The translations under genes and the position numbers were made by a program. A model generated the notes under the pieces. The model saw nothing but the letters and a program-made list of their open reading frames with translations. It was not told the DNA's origin and did not search any database. Shown here piece by piece: positions 22,429 to 31,260 of a DNA stretch of 64,000 nucleotides (position 1 is the first letter of the stretch; every line of letters starts with the position of its first letter). This DNA is from Serratia ficaria (lineage in GTDB: Bacteria > Pseudomonadota > Gammaproteobacteria > Enterobacterales > Enterobacteriaceae), in contig NZ_LT906479.1 of assembly GCF_900187015.1 (NCBI RefSeq), forward strand, positions 1 through 64,000, read 5' to 3'.

Positions 22429-24495
22429 TTATTGTGACCGATCGCCGACCCACACCACCATCACCTTATCCTCGCCGAGCCGGCGGCTGAAGGCGTAGTA
22501 GCCGGCGTTTGGCAGCGGCTGCTGCACGCCGGCGCCGATCGCCGGATGGCGGGCGCGGAACTGCCCAAGCCGCTGCCAGTGGGCCAGCAGCGGCGCCTTG
22601 TCGCCCTGAAGTTCGCGCCAGTTCATATCGGAACGGGTGCCCTGCAGCGGATCGGAACCGGCCGGGCCCAGCGGGCGGCCGCTTTCATCGCCGTAGTAAA
22701 TCTGCACCGCGCCCGGCGTCAGCAGCAGCAGATCCGCCGCCCGCCGCTGCAGCGCCAGCGAACCTTTGGCGTCGTCGGCGAAGAACAGCCGGGTGTCGTG
22801 CGAGGAGAGATAGCTCAGCACGTTGAACTGCTGCAGCCTGTCGGCCATCTGGCGGTAGGTGGCGTCGATGTCGGCGAAGCAGCCCAGCGCCTGTGACGCC
22901 TGGTCCTGAAAATCGAAGTTGATCATCGCGTCGAAGCCGTTCTGGTAATAGTCGCTTTTCATCACGCCGTGCCCCCAGGCTTCGCCGGTCATCCAAAACG
23001 GCGCATCGTCCAGCGCCTGCTGCGGATTATCGGCTTTCCACGCCGCCAACGCCGCCGTGGCGCGCTGTTTCAGCAGCGCCAGCGTCGGTTTTTCCACGTG
23101 TTTGGCGGTATCGACGCGAAAACCGTCGATGCCGTAATCGCGCACCCACTGGCTGAGCCAGGTGGTCAGGTAGTCGCGGGTGGCGGCGCCGGGAATGTCC
23201 CGTGCGGCGGTGTCGGGTTTGTGGCGATAGAACGGCGGCAGGCCGCTGGCGCCGGGCGCCTCGGTTTTGATGTCCGGCAGAAAGGCCAGCGACAGGGTCA
23301 GATCGTCGTAGCCCGGTGAGTCGTAGTCGCCGATATCGGTGCGGATCCAGTTTTTCCCCCACCATGTGCTCCAACCGGCCCGGTCGCTGAAGTTGATGAC
23401 ATCGTTAAAGCTGTGCCAGTTTTGGCCGGGGCCTGGCCGCCAGTCGTTCCAGCGTTTGCCCAGGTTTTTTTCGAGCGCCTCGCCCTTCAGGTACAGCGAA
23501 CCGAACTGAAACTGCTGCATGTCCGCCAGCGTGGCGTAACCGACGTGATTCACCACCACGTCAAACAGGATGCGGATGCCGCGCCGGTGCGCCTGTTCGA
23601 CCAGCGTGCGCAGATCCTGTTCGCTGCCCATATTGGCGTCGAGCCGGGTCCAGTCCAGCGCATAGTAGCCGTGGTAGGCGTAGTGCGGGAAATCGCCCTT
23701 GGTGCCGCCGCCGACCCAGCCGTGGATTTGCTCCAGCGGCGAACTGATCCACAGGGCGTTGACGCCGAACCGCTGCAGGTAATCCAGCTTCTGCGTCAGG
23801 CCGGCCAGATCGCCGCCGTGGAAGGTGCCGATCTCCTGCAGGCCGTCGCTGCGGCGGCCGTAGCTGTGATCGTTGGCCGGATTGCCGTTCTCGAAACGAT
23901 CGGTGAGAACGAAATACACCGTGGCGTTGTGCCAGCTGAAGGCCGCCGGCTCGCTCGCCCCGGTGGATTCCAGCAGCAGCAGCCCGCCGCTGCCCTCGGC
24001 CGGCTGCAGGGTGACCTTGCCCCGGCGCACCTGCGCCGTCTGGCCGGAATAGAAGTCGCGCAGCGTTTCGCCCTCGGCGAAGGTGGCGGAGACGTCGAGC
24101 GTCACCGGCGCGCCGTCCCAGCGCGGGCAGCGGCGGGTAACGGCGGCCGTGGCGGCCTGCGGCGCGCTCTTCAGGCCGAGCCGCAGCGTCGGCGTGCCGC
24201 TGCGGGTATCGATCCGCACCTGGTAGTCGCCGCCGCGGAACAGCCGCCAGTTGACCGGCGGGTTGGCGCCGCAAGGCTGCAGCGACAGGGTTTGGTTCAG
24301 CTTCACCGCCGCCGCCGGTTGCCAGCACTGTTGGTCCTGATGCAGCCGCAGCGGCAGCTGCCCTTTGGCCAGCGTGGCCTGGCTGATAAACAGGCCGGGG
24401 GCGGTTTCGTCGAAGGGCGGCAAGCCCTGCAGCGTCCAGCCGGCCATCGCTGCCGGCGACAGCAGCATTAACAGGGGTAGGGTCAGGCGTTTCAT
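22429..24495 (-). CDS. malS: Periplasmic alpha-amylase MalS
   Basis: MalS hydrolyses long maltodextrins in the periplasm. The 688-residue protein begins with a signal peptide (MKRLTLPLLMLLSPAAMA). A beta-rich N-terminal region (to about 190) precedes the GH13 barrel, whose conserved regions are DVVVNHVG, GFRVDTAKH with the catalytic Asp, MTGEAWGHG with the catalytic Glu, and SSHDTRLF. The length fits E. coli MalS (676). Two MalT-box-like sequences lie upstream, consistent with maltose-regulon control. Confidence 0.94.
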   Translation of the reverse strand: MKRLTLPLLMLLSPAAMAGWTLQGLPPFDETAPGLFISQATLAKGQLPLRLHQDQQCWQPAAAVKLNQTLSLQPCGANPPVNWRLFRGGDYQVRIDTRSGTPTLRLGLKSAPQAATAAVTRRCPRWDGAPVTLDVSATFAEGETLRDFYSGQTAQVRRGKVTLQPAEGSGGLLLLESTGASEPAAFSWHNATVYFVLTDRFENGNPANDHSYGRRSDGLQEIGTFHGGDLAGLTQKLDYLQRFGVNALWISSPLEQIHGWVGGGTKGDFPHYAYHGYYALDWTRLDANMGSEQDLRTLVEQAHRRGIRILFDVVVNHVGYATLADMQQFQFGSLYLKGEALEKNLGKRWNDWRPGPGQNWHSFNDVINFSDRAGWSTWWGKNWIRTDIGDYDSPGYDDLTLSLAFLPDIKTEAPGASGLPPFYRHKPDTAARDIPGAATRDYLTTWLSQWVRDYGIDGFRVDTAKHVEKPTLALLKQRATAALAAWKADNPQQALDDAPFWMTGEAWGHGVMKSDYYQNGFDAMINFDFQDQASQALGCFADIDATYRQMADRLQQFNVLSYLSSHDTRLFFADDAKGSLALQRRAADLLLLTPGAVQIYYGDESGRPLGPAGSDPLQGTRSDMNWRELQGDKAPLLAHWQRLGQFRARHPAIGAGVQQPLPNAGYYAFSRRLGEDKVMVVWVGDRSQ

Positions 24496-24569
24496 GGCTC
24501 TCCTTACGCGGGGCAGGAAGCGTTTTTATCCCAGGGGAGTCGCCAGTGTGCCGAAAGGAGAGAAAACGG

Positions 24570-24612
24570 CCTCATCCCGGCGTGAATTTTTAGAGGATGA
24601 GGAGGGGGGGGG
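24570..24612 (-). promoter_or_regulatory. MalT-box-like pair and G9 tract in the malS promoter region
   Basis: CCTCATCCC (24570-24578, reverse orientation) and GAGGATGAGG (24593-24602, forward) each fit the MalT site GGGGA[T/G]GAGG with one mismatch. Right after them is a run of nine G (24604-24612). Control of malS by MalT is known in E. coli; binding here is inferred. Confidence 0.5.
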
Positions 24613-24695
24613 AGCGTTTTCGGACAGATTCCGCTTGGTTTTATCCGCATCCTGGGTCAGATTGAATTCGTTCAACCGAATCAAGGAGGCGAATG

Positions 24696-24848
24696 ATGAC
24701 GGATAAAGGATGGCGGGAAGAAATAGTGCAGGCGATTCAGGAGGCCGAGCTGCGGGACTTCGCCGAAGAGCATCAGCTGCAGGCGTTGTTTCATCCGGCG
24801 CCGGAAGAAAACCACGGCCGGCTATCCGCAGATAACCGGCCGCGATAG
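24696..24848 (+). CDS. Small protein of 50 residues, unknown
   Basis: An ORF starting MTDKGWREEIVQAIQEAEL runs to a TAG at 24848. AAGGAGG at 24683-24689 is a full-strength ribosome site 6 bases before this ATG; an ATG three bases earlier is too close to it. The product is acidic and helical-looking (many E, Q, A, L) with no membrane segment or signal. It lies between malS and ghrB, divergent from malS and convergent with ghrB (2 bases apart). Family unknown. The strong ribosome site is the main evidence. Confidence 0.55.
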   Translation: MTDKGWREEIVQAIQEAELRDFAEEHQLQALFHPAPEENHGRLSADNRPR

Positions 24849-24849
24849 G

Positions 24850-25827
24850 TTATTTCTGCAACAGCTGCGGGTTGACGCAGTTTTCTTTCACCGTGCCGGT
24901 CAGCGCGGCGATCAGATTATCCACCGCGCAGGCGGCCATGCCGTAGCGCGTTTCATGGGTGGCGGAGCCGATATGCGGCAGAGCCACCACGTTCGGCAGC
25001 GTCAGCAGCGCTGAAGACGCCGGCAGCGGCTCTTTCTCGAACACATCCAGCCCGGCGGCGTGAATGGTGCCGTTTTTCAGGGCTTCGATCAGCGCTTGCT
25101 CATCCACCACCGGGCCGCGGCCGGCGTTGATCAATATGCCGCTCTTTTTCATCTTCGCCAGTTGGTCACGGCCGATCAGGTGGAAGGTCTCGTCGGTCAA
25201 CGGCAGCGTAATGCAGATGAAGTCGGACTCGGCCAGCAGGGTATCCAGATCGCAACGACGGGCGTTGAAACGCTGCTCGGCTTCCGCGTGGGTGCGGCGG
25301 GCGTTGTACAGCACCGGCATGCCGAAACCGAAGTGCGCGCGCTGCGCCAGCGCCAGGCCGATGCGGCCCATGCCCAGGATGCCGATGGTTTTATGGTGCA
25401 CGTCGACGCCAAACCAATCCGGGCCGATGCTGCCCTGCCATTCGCCGGCTTTCACCCGCTCGGCCACTTCCACTACGCGGCGCGCGGTGGCCAGCACCAG
25501 GCTCATGATGGTGTCGGCCACGGTCTCGGTCAGCACGGTTGGCGTGTGCATCAGCAGCACGTTGCGGGCGTTAAGCGCCGCGACGTCGAAGTTGTCGTAG
25601 CCGACGGAAATGGTGGAGGCGGCGCGCAGCTTGGGCGCCAGCTGCAGGAAGGCTTCGTCGATTTTACCGCCGGAGCCGATGATGCCCTCGGCCTGCTGCA
25701 GCGCCTGGCGCAGCGCGTCGCGGTTTTGCGGGTTCAGCCCGTCGAAGGTGTGCACGGTGAAGTGCTGTTCCAGCCGCTCGCGCAGGTCGGCGGGAAGGCT
25801 TTTGTACAATACGATAGAAGGCTTCAT
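24850..25827 (-). CDS. ghrB: Glyoxylate/hydroxypyruvate/2-ketogluconate reductase (GhrB; KguD-like role)
   Basis: This 325-residue D-2-hydroxyacid dehydrogenase matches E. coli GhrB throughout ([28 protein letters not shown]). It has the NAD(P) loop [11 protein letters not shown], the catalytic Arg in [10 protein letters not shown], Glu in DVFEKEP and His in PHIGSATHE. The start at 25827 gives the family N-terminus [12 protein letters not shown]; ATGs 9 and 30 bases further upstream would extend it. In E. coli it stands beside yiaD; here the kgu genes lie between, so it probably serves as KguD, reducing 2-keto-6-phosphogluconate to 6-phosphogluconate. That role is inferred. Confidence 0.88.
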   Translation of the reverse strand: MKPSIVLYKSLPADLRERLEQHFTVHTFDGLNPQNRDALRQALQQAEGIIGSGGKIDEAFLQLAPKLRAASTISVGYDNFDVAALNARNVLLMHTPTVLTETVADTIMSLVLATARRVVEVAERVKAGEWQGSIGPDWFGVDVHHKTIGILGMGRIGLALAQRAHFGFGMPVLYNARRTHAEAEQRFNARRCDLDTLLAESDFICITLPLTDETFHLIGRDQLAKMKKSGILINAGRGPVVDEQALIEALKNGTIHAAGLDVFEKEPLPASSALLTLPNVVALPHIGSATHETRYGMAACAVDNLIAALTGTVKENCVNPQLLQK

Positions 25828-25881
25828 CACGAACATCCATTGGGTCACGTTTAACATAGGTATAAATAAAGTATAACCAGA

Positions 25882-27150
25882 TCAAGCCAGTTGCGGCTGA
25901 ACCTCGTTACGGGCGGGCTTGACCACCAGCGTCAGCACCACCGCCGCCACCAGCGCGATGGCCATAAACATATAGGATGCCGCCGGGCTGCCGGTGGCGC
26001 CGTTCAGGTAACCGACGAACCAGGAGCCGAAGAACGAGCCCAGCGCGCCCATGCTGTTGATGAGCGCCATCGCGCCGCCGGCGACGTTTTTCGGCAGCAT
26101 TTCCGGGATGATGGCGAAGAATGGGCCGTACGGGGCGTACATCGCCGCGCCGGCGACCACCAGCAGGCCGTAGGAGATCCAGAAGTGGTTGGCGCCGACG
26201 GCGTAAGAACCGAAGAACGCCAGCGCGCCGATCAGCAGCAGCGGCCAAACGAACAGCTTGCGGTTTTGCATTTTATCGGAGGCCCAGGACACCAGCACCA
26301 TGGCGATGGTCGCCGCCAGATAAGGCACCGCCGACAGCCAGCCGGCTTCCACCATGCCCATCTGCATGCCGCTGCGCAGGATGGACGGCAGCCACAGCAC
26401 GAAGCCGTACACGCCGATGCTCCAGGCGAAATACTGCGCGCACAGCAGGATCACGTTGCGCGAGCGGAAGGCTTCGCCGTAGTTGCGTACCGCTTTGATG
26501 CCCTTCTGTTCTTCATCCAGTTGACGCTGCAGCGCCAGTTTTTCTTCTTCGTTCAACCATTTGGCCTGCGCCGGCTTGTCTTTCGCCAGTACCCACCAGC
26601 AGAAGGCCCAGATCACCGCCGGAATGCCTTCGATGATAAACATTTCACGCCAGCCGAAGGCGTGGATCAGGTAGCCGGACACCACCGACATCCACAGCAC
26701 CGTCACCGGGTTGCCGAGGATCAGGAAGGTGTTGGCGCGCGAGCGTTCCGACTTGGTGAACCAGTTGCTGATGTAAATCAGCATCGCCGGCATCACCGCG
26801 GCTTCCACCACGCCGAGAATGAAACGGATGGCGGCCAGCATCGGGATATTGCTCACTACGCCGGTCAGCGAGGCGCAGCCGCCCCACAGGATCAGACACC
26901 AGAAGATCAGTTTTTTTACGCTGCGACGCTCGGCGTAGATGGCGCCGGGGATCTGGAAGAAGAAATAGCCGAGGAAAAACAGCGCCCCCAGCAGCGAGGA
27001 CATGCCCTTGGTAATGCCCAAATCGTCGTTGATGCCGGCAGCCGAGGCAAAGCTGAAGTTGGCGCGATCGAGATAGGCCAGGCTGTAGGTGATAAACACG
27101 ATGGGCATGATGTACCACCAGCGTTTGGCGGCGATAGTCGCTTTGTTCAT
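25882..27150 (-). CDS. kguT: MFS transporter, 2-ketogluconate-type (KguT-like)
   Basis: The 422-residue carrier has 12 predicted helices and the ACS-family signature SLAYLDRANFSFASA. It lies between a sugar kinase and a hydroxyacid reductase in a cluster with the content of the Pseudomonas kguEKTD operon, where KguT imports 2-ketogluconate. The assignment rests on that context; the family alone would not give the substrate. GGAACCC lies before the ATG, and the 150-base leader holds small hairpins. Confidence 0.72.
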   Translation of the reverse strand: MNKATIAAKRWWYIMPIVFITYSLAYLDRANFSFASAAGINDDLGITKGMSSLLGALFFLGYFFFQIPGAIYAERRSVKKLIFWCLILWGGCASLTGVVSNIPMLAAIRFILGVVEAAVMPAMLIYISNWFTKSERSRANTFLILGNPVTVLWMSVVSGYLIHAFGWREMFIIEGIPAVIWAFCWWVLAKDKPAQAKWLNEEEKLALQRQLDEEQKGIKAVRNYGEAFRSRNVILLCAQYFAWSIGVYGFVLWLPSILRSGMQMGMVEAGWLSAVPYLAATIAMVLVSWASDKMQNRKLFVWPLLLIGALAFFGSYAVGANHFWISYGLLVVAGAAMYAPYGPFFAIIPEMLPKNVAGGAMALINSMGALGSFFGSWFVGYLNGATGSPAASYMFMAIALVAAVVLTLVVKPARNEVQPQLA

Positions 27151-27301
27151 GTTCGGGTTCCTCAGTGGTGTTGCATACCCTTCGCCTTTCGCGCCGCAAC
27201 GTGAAAATCGTTGGGTATAGATGCTCTCCCGGCGGTCTAGTTGTAGGGCTAGAGGCGCGGCCGTGTTGGAGATTGGGTTTAATTGTTTGTATTTATTTTA
27301 T
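27151..27301 (-). promoter_or_regulatory. kguK-kguT spacer with nested hairpins
   Basis: ATACCC (27175-27180) faces GGGTAT (27213-27218), and inside them CAACG (27198-27202) pairs with CGTTG (27208-27212). In kguT's leader this could slow transcription or set transporter level. It may instead be a degenerate dispersed repeat; only copies elsewhere in the genome would tell. Confidence 0.3.
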
Positions 27302-28264
27302 TTATTCAGCCAATGCCGCGCGGGTCGGCAGCCCTTCGCTGTCGCCGATGGCCTGGATCGCCAGCGAGCCGATTTTGTTGCCGCGTTGCACCGCCTGTTT
27401 CAGCGTTTTGCCTTCCAGCAGGGCGCTGAGGGTCCCGACGGCGAAACCGTCTCCCGCACCAACGGTATCCACCACGTTGCTGACTTTGATTGCCGCCACC
27501 GCCGCACTGTCGCCGCCGGCGGTTTTAAACCAGGCGCCATCCGGGCCGGTTTTGATGATCACCGCCTGCACGCCGCGCTCCAGATAGAAATCGGCGATGC
27601 CTTCCGGCGTCGATTGCCCGGTGAGGATCTGCCCCTCTTTCAGCCCCGGCAGCACCCAGTCGGCGGCGAACGCCAGCTTGTTCAGCTGTTCGATCATCAC
27701 CTGCTGGCTGGACCACAGCACCGGCCGCAGATTGGGGTCGAAGGAAATGGTTTTGCCCATGGCGCGCATTTCGCGAGCGGCATGGTTGCACAGCTCCAGC
27801 GACTGGCCGGACAGCGCCGCCGCCACGCCGCTCAGGTGCAGATGGCGCGCGGAACCGAAGTAATCGCGGTTAAAATCGGCGGTCGACAGATGGCTGGCCG
27901 CGGAGCCTTTGCGGAAGTACTCCACATTGGGATCGGTACCATCGATGTTTTTGGATTTGACCTGGAAACCGGTCGGGTAATGGCCATCCACCGTCACCTG
28001 CTGATAGTTGATGCCTTCTTTTTTCAGCTGTTGCAGGGTAAAGCGGCCAAACGAGTCGTTGCCGACCCGGCTGACCCAGCCGACGTTCAACCCCAGGCGC
28101 GCCAGGCCGATCGCCACGTTCAGCTCGGCGCCGGCGATGCGTTTGGTGAAGCTCTCCACGGCCGCCAGGTCGCCGGTTTGCGCCGCCACGAACATCGCCA
28201 TGGCTTCACCGAGCGTAACTACGTCCAATTGCGCGTCGCGCGCGGTTGTCAGCGTTGTCATCAT
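27302..28264 (-). CDS. kguK: PfkB-family 2-ketogluconate kinase (KguK-like)
   Basis: The 320-residue ribokinase-family protein has the N-terminal glycine pair region TKRIAGAELNVAIGLARLG and the catalytic C-terminal signature DTVGAGDGFAVG. 2-Keto-3-deoxygluconate kinase (KdgK) is the other plausible reading. The gene follows the TIM-barrel gene by 2 bases in the kgu cluster, so phosphorylation of 2-ketogluconate is favoured. Two ATGs, at 28264 and 28261, are both usable; GGAG is 9 bases before the first. Confidence 0.75.
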   Translation of the reverse strand: MMTTLTTARDAQLDVVTLGEAMAMFVAAQTGDLAAVESFTKRIAGAELNVAIGLARLGLNVGWVSRVGNDSFGRFTLQQLKKEGINYQQVTVDGHYPTGFQVKSKNIDGTDPNVEYFRKGSAASHLSTADFNRDYFGSARHLHLSGVAAALSGQSLELCNHAAREMRAMGKTISFDPNLRPVLWSSQQVMIEQLNKLAFAADWVLPGLKEGQILTGQSTPEGIADFYLERGVQAVIIKTGPDGAWFKTAGGDSAAVAAIKVSNVVDTVGAGDGFAVGTLSALLEGKTLKQAVQRGNKIGSLAIQAIGDSEGLPTRAALAE

Positions 28265-28266
28265 GT

Positions 28267-29019
28267 TTACTCCGCGCGCAGAAGGTTAACGTAGTGGCGG
28301 GTGACGGCTTCCAGCGAGTCGCCCTGCAGCGGGAATTCGATACCGCGCGGCGCATCCTGCGGCAGACGGGCCAGCAGGGTACGCCAGCTGCCGTCGGTGT
28401 CGTCCAGCGCGATGGCGCGCCAGCCGCGCGGGCCTTGGGTGGCGGCTTTGACGTGCACATAGCTGACGTGGCGCGCCAGGCGGTCGGCGGCGGCGAAGGC
28501 GTCTTGCCACACCCAGTGCCAGTTGGCCATGTCGAAGGTCATGCTGACCGGCAGATGGTTATCTTCCGCCGCGTGGAAGAAGGCGTTCAGCAGCGACAGA
28601 ATGCCGCAGTCCGGGGTCTGGTCGTTTTCCACCACCAGTTTGACCGGATGTTGCTCCAGCGCCACCTTCAGCTCGGTGAAATCAAAGCCCGGCTGGTAGT
28701 GGCCCAGCGAGAGCTTCAGCTGGCGCGCGTTGAGCGCCTGGGCCTCCGCCAGCAGCGCCGGCAGGTTGGGATTCAGCGCGTGTTCTGGGGTGAACAGCGC
28801 CTCAGGCGCGGAATAGACCGCGAACAGCCGTTGGCGCTCAATCTCCAGCGCCAGCGCCGGCAGGCTGTCCAGCTCTTGAGGGGCGAACAGTTCGCGGCGG
28901 ATCTCCACGCCGTCGGCGCCCGCACCGGCGATGATCGGCAACAGTGCGGCCTGGCCGCCGTGCTGTTGAACGGTATCGGTGCCGTATGCGCCGGTCACCA
29001 CGATAATTTCTTTTTTCAT
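28267..29019 (-). CDS. kguE: Xylose isomerase-like TIM-barrel protein (KguE-like)
   Basis: The 250-residue protein is an AP-endonuclease-2/sugar isomerase barrel: VEIRRELF, VVENDQTPD, TFDMANWHWVW and SYVHVKAA hold the usual metal-binding Glu, Asp and His. Such proteins epimerise or isomerise keto-sugars. In Pseudomonas KguE opens the 2-ketogluconate operon, but its exact reaction is not settled. It is the first gene after the PtxS-type operator and has AGGAG before its ATG. Confidence 0.75.
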   Translation of the reverse strand: MKKEIIVVTGAYGTDTVQQHGGQAALLPIIAGAGADGVEIRRELFAPQELDSLPALALEIERQRLFAVYSAPEALFTPEHALNPNLPALLAEAQALNARQLKLSLGHYQPGFDFTELKVALEQHPVKLVVENDQTPDCGILSLLNAFFHAAEDNHLPVSMTFDMANWHWVWQDAFAAADRLARHVSYVHVKAATQGPRGWRAIALDDTDGSWRTLLARLPQDAPRGIEFPLQGDSLEAVTRHYVNLLRAE

Positions 29020-29072
29020 TTTGGCTCCTGAGGTGGCGTTGTTCCCACCAATGCTGTTACCAGCACGTTAAA

Positions 29073-29086
29073 TGGAACCGGTTCCA
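29073..29086. promoter_or_regulatory. PtxS-type operator upstream of kguE
   Basis: TGGAACCGGTTCCA is a perfect 14-bp palindrome with a central CpG, the usual LacI-family form. It differs by one symmetric change from the Pseudomonas PtxS operator TGAAACCGGTTTCA. It lies 54 bases before kguE. Confidence 0.85.
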
Positions 29087-29110
29087 AGCGAAAGCGACAG
29101 AATGTAAAAA

Positions 29111-29126
29111 TATGATCGCAATCACG
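29111..29126. promoter_or_regulatory. Probable CRP site upstream of kguE
   Basis: TATGA-TCGCAA-TCACG matches TGTGA-N6-TCACA at eight of ten core positions and lies 25 bases upstream of the PtxS-type operator, which would add catabolite control. Confidence 0.5.
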
Positions 29127-29202
29127 AAGCTGCGCAAAAAACAGTCGCGAAAGAGGCGAGGGGAGCGTAAGGCGGGGTGCGCTGCGCGCCCCGTAGAGCG
29201 GA

Positions 29203-30237
29203 TTAGCGGGTGGTGGAGCCGCGCACGATCAGTTCGCCGGAGAACATCCGTTCGCCGATCGGCGCATCGAGCCCCTGAATGCGCTGCACCAGCTGTTCCA
29301 GCGCCGCATGGCCCATTCGGTAGGTCGGCTGTTTCAGCGTGGTGATGCCGACGCCCGCCAGCTCGGCCCATTCCAGCTCGTCGAAGCCCAACAGGCCGAT
29401 ATCGCTGCCCCATTGAATGCCCAGCCGGCGCATGGCGCGCGCCACCTGCAGCGTCAGCGCGCCGTTGGCCGAGATCACCGCCTTGCGCATGCCGCGATGG
29501 CCGTCGTTGAAGTGCTTCAGCACCTGTTCCAGCTGTTGCTGGTCATTCAGCGGGGTTTCCGCCCGCTCTGCCAGCAGATCGGCATGCTGCGCCATGGTTT
29601 GATTGAAGGCGTGCAGCCGCTCCAGCCGGGTGTTGACCGTGCCGATCGGTTCGCTGAGGAACAGAATGGCTTCAAAACCCTGTTGCAGCAGGTGTTCGGT
29701 GGCGGTGGTCGCCGCTTCGTGGTTGTTCAGGCCCACCACGTCGCAGTCGAAATCGGGGATTTTGCGGTCGATCAACACCATTGGCAGCATCGACTGTTGC
29801 AGCGTCGACAGCGCTTCTTCACGCATGCCGACCGCGTTGACCACGATGCCCTCCACCCGATAGCTGCTGAGCAACTGCAGGTAGTGCTGTTCCTGATTGA
29901 CCTCGTTGTTGGTGTTGCACACCAGCAGGGTAAAGCCGTGTTGGCGGCAGGCGGCTTCGATGCCGCGCATGACGTCGACCGAATAGGGGTTGGTGATGTC
30001 GGCGAGGATCAGACCGATCAGGCGCGTTTGGCCGCCCTTCAGGCTGCGGGCCATCTGGCTTGGCCGGTAATCGAGCTGTTGGATCGCCTGCTCGATGCGC
30101 CGTTTGAGATCGTCAGAAAGCAGATGCTGCTCACCATTCAGATAGCGCGACACGCTGGTTTTGCCGGTTTTGGCGGTTTTTGCCACATCGCTGATGGTGG
30201 CGCGCCCCGAAGCGCGCATTGCCTTCACACTGCTCAC
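29203..30237 (-). CDS. ptxS: LacI-family repressor of the 2-ketogluconate cluster (PtxS-like)
   Basis: The 344-residue regulator has an N-terminal LacI HTH (ATISDVAKTAKTGKTSVSRYLNGE, about 13-36), hinge helix YRPSQMARSLKGG and a periplasmic-binding-protein-like effector domain. It is transcribed in the same direction as kguE, ending 184 bases before it, with the palindromic operator between. By analogy with Pseudomonas PtxS it would release the operator when 2-ketogluconate binds. GntR or another sugar-acid repressor is the alternative. Confidence 0.78.
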   Translation of the reverse strand: MSSVKAMRASGRATISDVAKTAKTGKTSVSRYLNGEQHLLSDDLKRRIEQAIQQLDYRPSQMARSLKGGQTRLIGLILADITNPYSVDVMRGIEAACRQHGFTLLVCNTNNEVNQEQHYLQLLSSYRVEGIVVNAVGMREEALSTLQQSMLPMVLIDRKIPDFDCDVVGLNNHEAATTATEHLLQQGFEAILFLSEPIGTVNTRLERLHAFNQTMAQHADLLAERAETPLNDQQQLEQVLKHFNDGHRGMRKAVISANGALTLQVARAMRRLGIQWGSDIGLLGFDELEWAELAGVGITTLKQPTYRMGHAALEQLVQRIQGLDAPIGERMFSGELIVRGSTTR

Positions 30238-30350
30238 AGCCGATCTCCCCTGCGGTTAATTGCCAAGGAGACTATCACACCCGATGCGCAGCCGGGAATG
30301 TTGAATGGCGGGGAAGAGGGAAACGGCGGGGCGGAGCGCCCCGCGCGGGA

Positions 30351-31013
30351 TTACTGCAGCGGGCTGAGGGTGATCTCGACGCGGCGGTTCTGCGCCTTGC
30401 CTTCCGCCGTGCTGTTGGAGGCGATCGGATTGTCCGGGCCGGCGCCGGTGGTGCGAATGCGGTTCGCCGCCACGCCCTGGGTGATCAGCGCGCTGGCGAC
30501 GCCGTCGGCGCGTTGCTGCGACAGATTCATGTTGAGCGAACGGGAACCGGTGCTGTCGGTATAGCCGACAACGTTAACCGCCGTTTTCGGGTATTCCTTC
30601 AGCACCATGGCGACGCCGGTCAGGGTGTTGGCGCCTGCCGGTTTCAGGGTGGCGCTGCTGCTGTCGAAGGTCACGTTGTTCGGCATATTCAGCACGATGT
30701 TGTCACCCTGGCGAGTGACGCTGACGCCGGTGCCTTTCATCTTGTCGCGCAGCTTGGCTTCCTGCACGTCCATGTAATAGCCCGCGCCGCCACCCAGCGC
30801 CGCACCGGCGGCCGCGCCGATCAGCGCGCCTTTGCCGCGGTCTTTTTTGGATGAGGACAGCACGCCTACGCCGGCGCCCAGCGCCGCGCCGAGGCCGGCG
30901 CCGATGCCGGATTTACCGGCTTCTGATTCGCCGGTGTACGGGTTGGTGGTACAGGCCGACAGCGTGAGCGCCATGCTCACCGCGCCGGCAATAATCGCAA
31001 TGCGTTTTTTCAT
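30351..31013 (-). CDS. yiaD: OmpA-family outer-membrane lipoprotein YiaD
   Basis: The start at 31013 gives 220 residues and a lipoprotein signal MKKRIAIIAGAVSMALTLSAC (lipobox LSAC). An AAGGA site precedes it; the upstream in-frame extension has no homology. A glycine-zipper segment (GKGALIGAAAGAALGGGAGYY) leads to the OmpA C-terminal peptidoglycan-binding domain with NVVGYTDSTGSRSLNMNLS and QNRRVEI. E. coli YiaD suppresses a temperature-sensitive bamD allele; its role is otherwise unclear. Confidence 0.94.
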   Translation of the reverse strand: MKKRIAIIAGAVSMALTLSACTTNPYTGESEAGKSGIGAGLGAALGAGVGVLSSSKKDRGKGALIGAAAGAALGGGAGYYMDVQEAKLRDKMKGTGVSVTRQGDNIVLNMPNNVTFDSSSATLKPAGANTLTGVAMVLKEYPKTAVNVVGYTDSTGSRSLNMNLSQQRADGVASALITQGVAANRIRTTGAGPDNPIASNSTAEGKAQNRRVEITLSPLQ

Positions 31014-31260
31014 GTTTTTTTCCTTAATGGCATCAGAATCTGTGTGCGTCAATCCAGGCGGGGACGCTAAAAATCGGTAGCGCAACGGAAACGCCCGCCG
31101 CGCCGCGCTACTATGACGCGTTTTAACCCCGGCAGTTCCGGAGAGAAACGTGACAAATTATAAGCGCATAGCAGCAGGAACCCGTTATGCGGCAAAACGC
31201 GGGGCAATGCCATGCAGTGGATTCTGAATTGCGCGCATCCGCGAGCCGGATGCGCCATTT

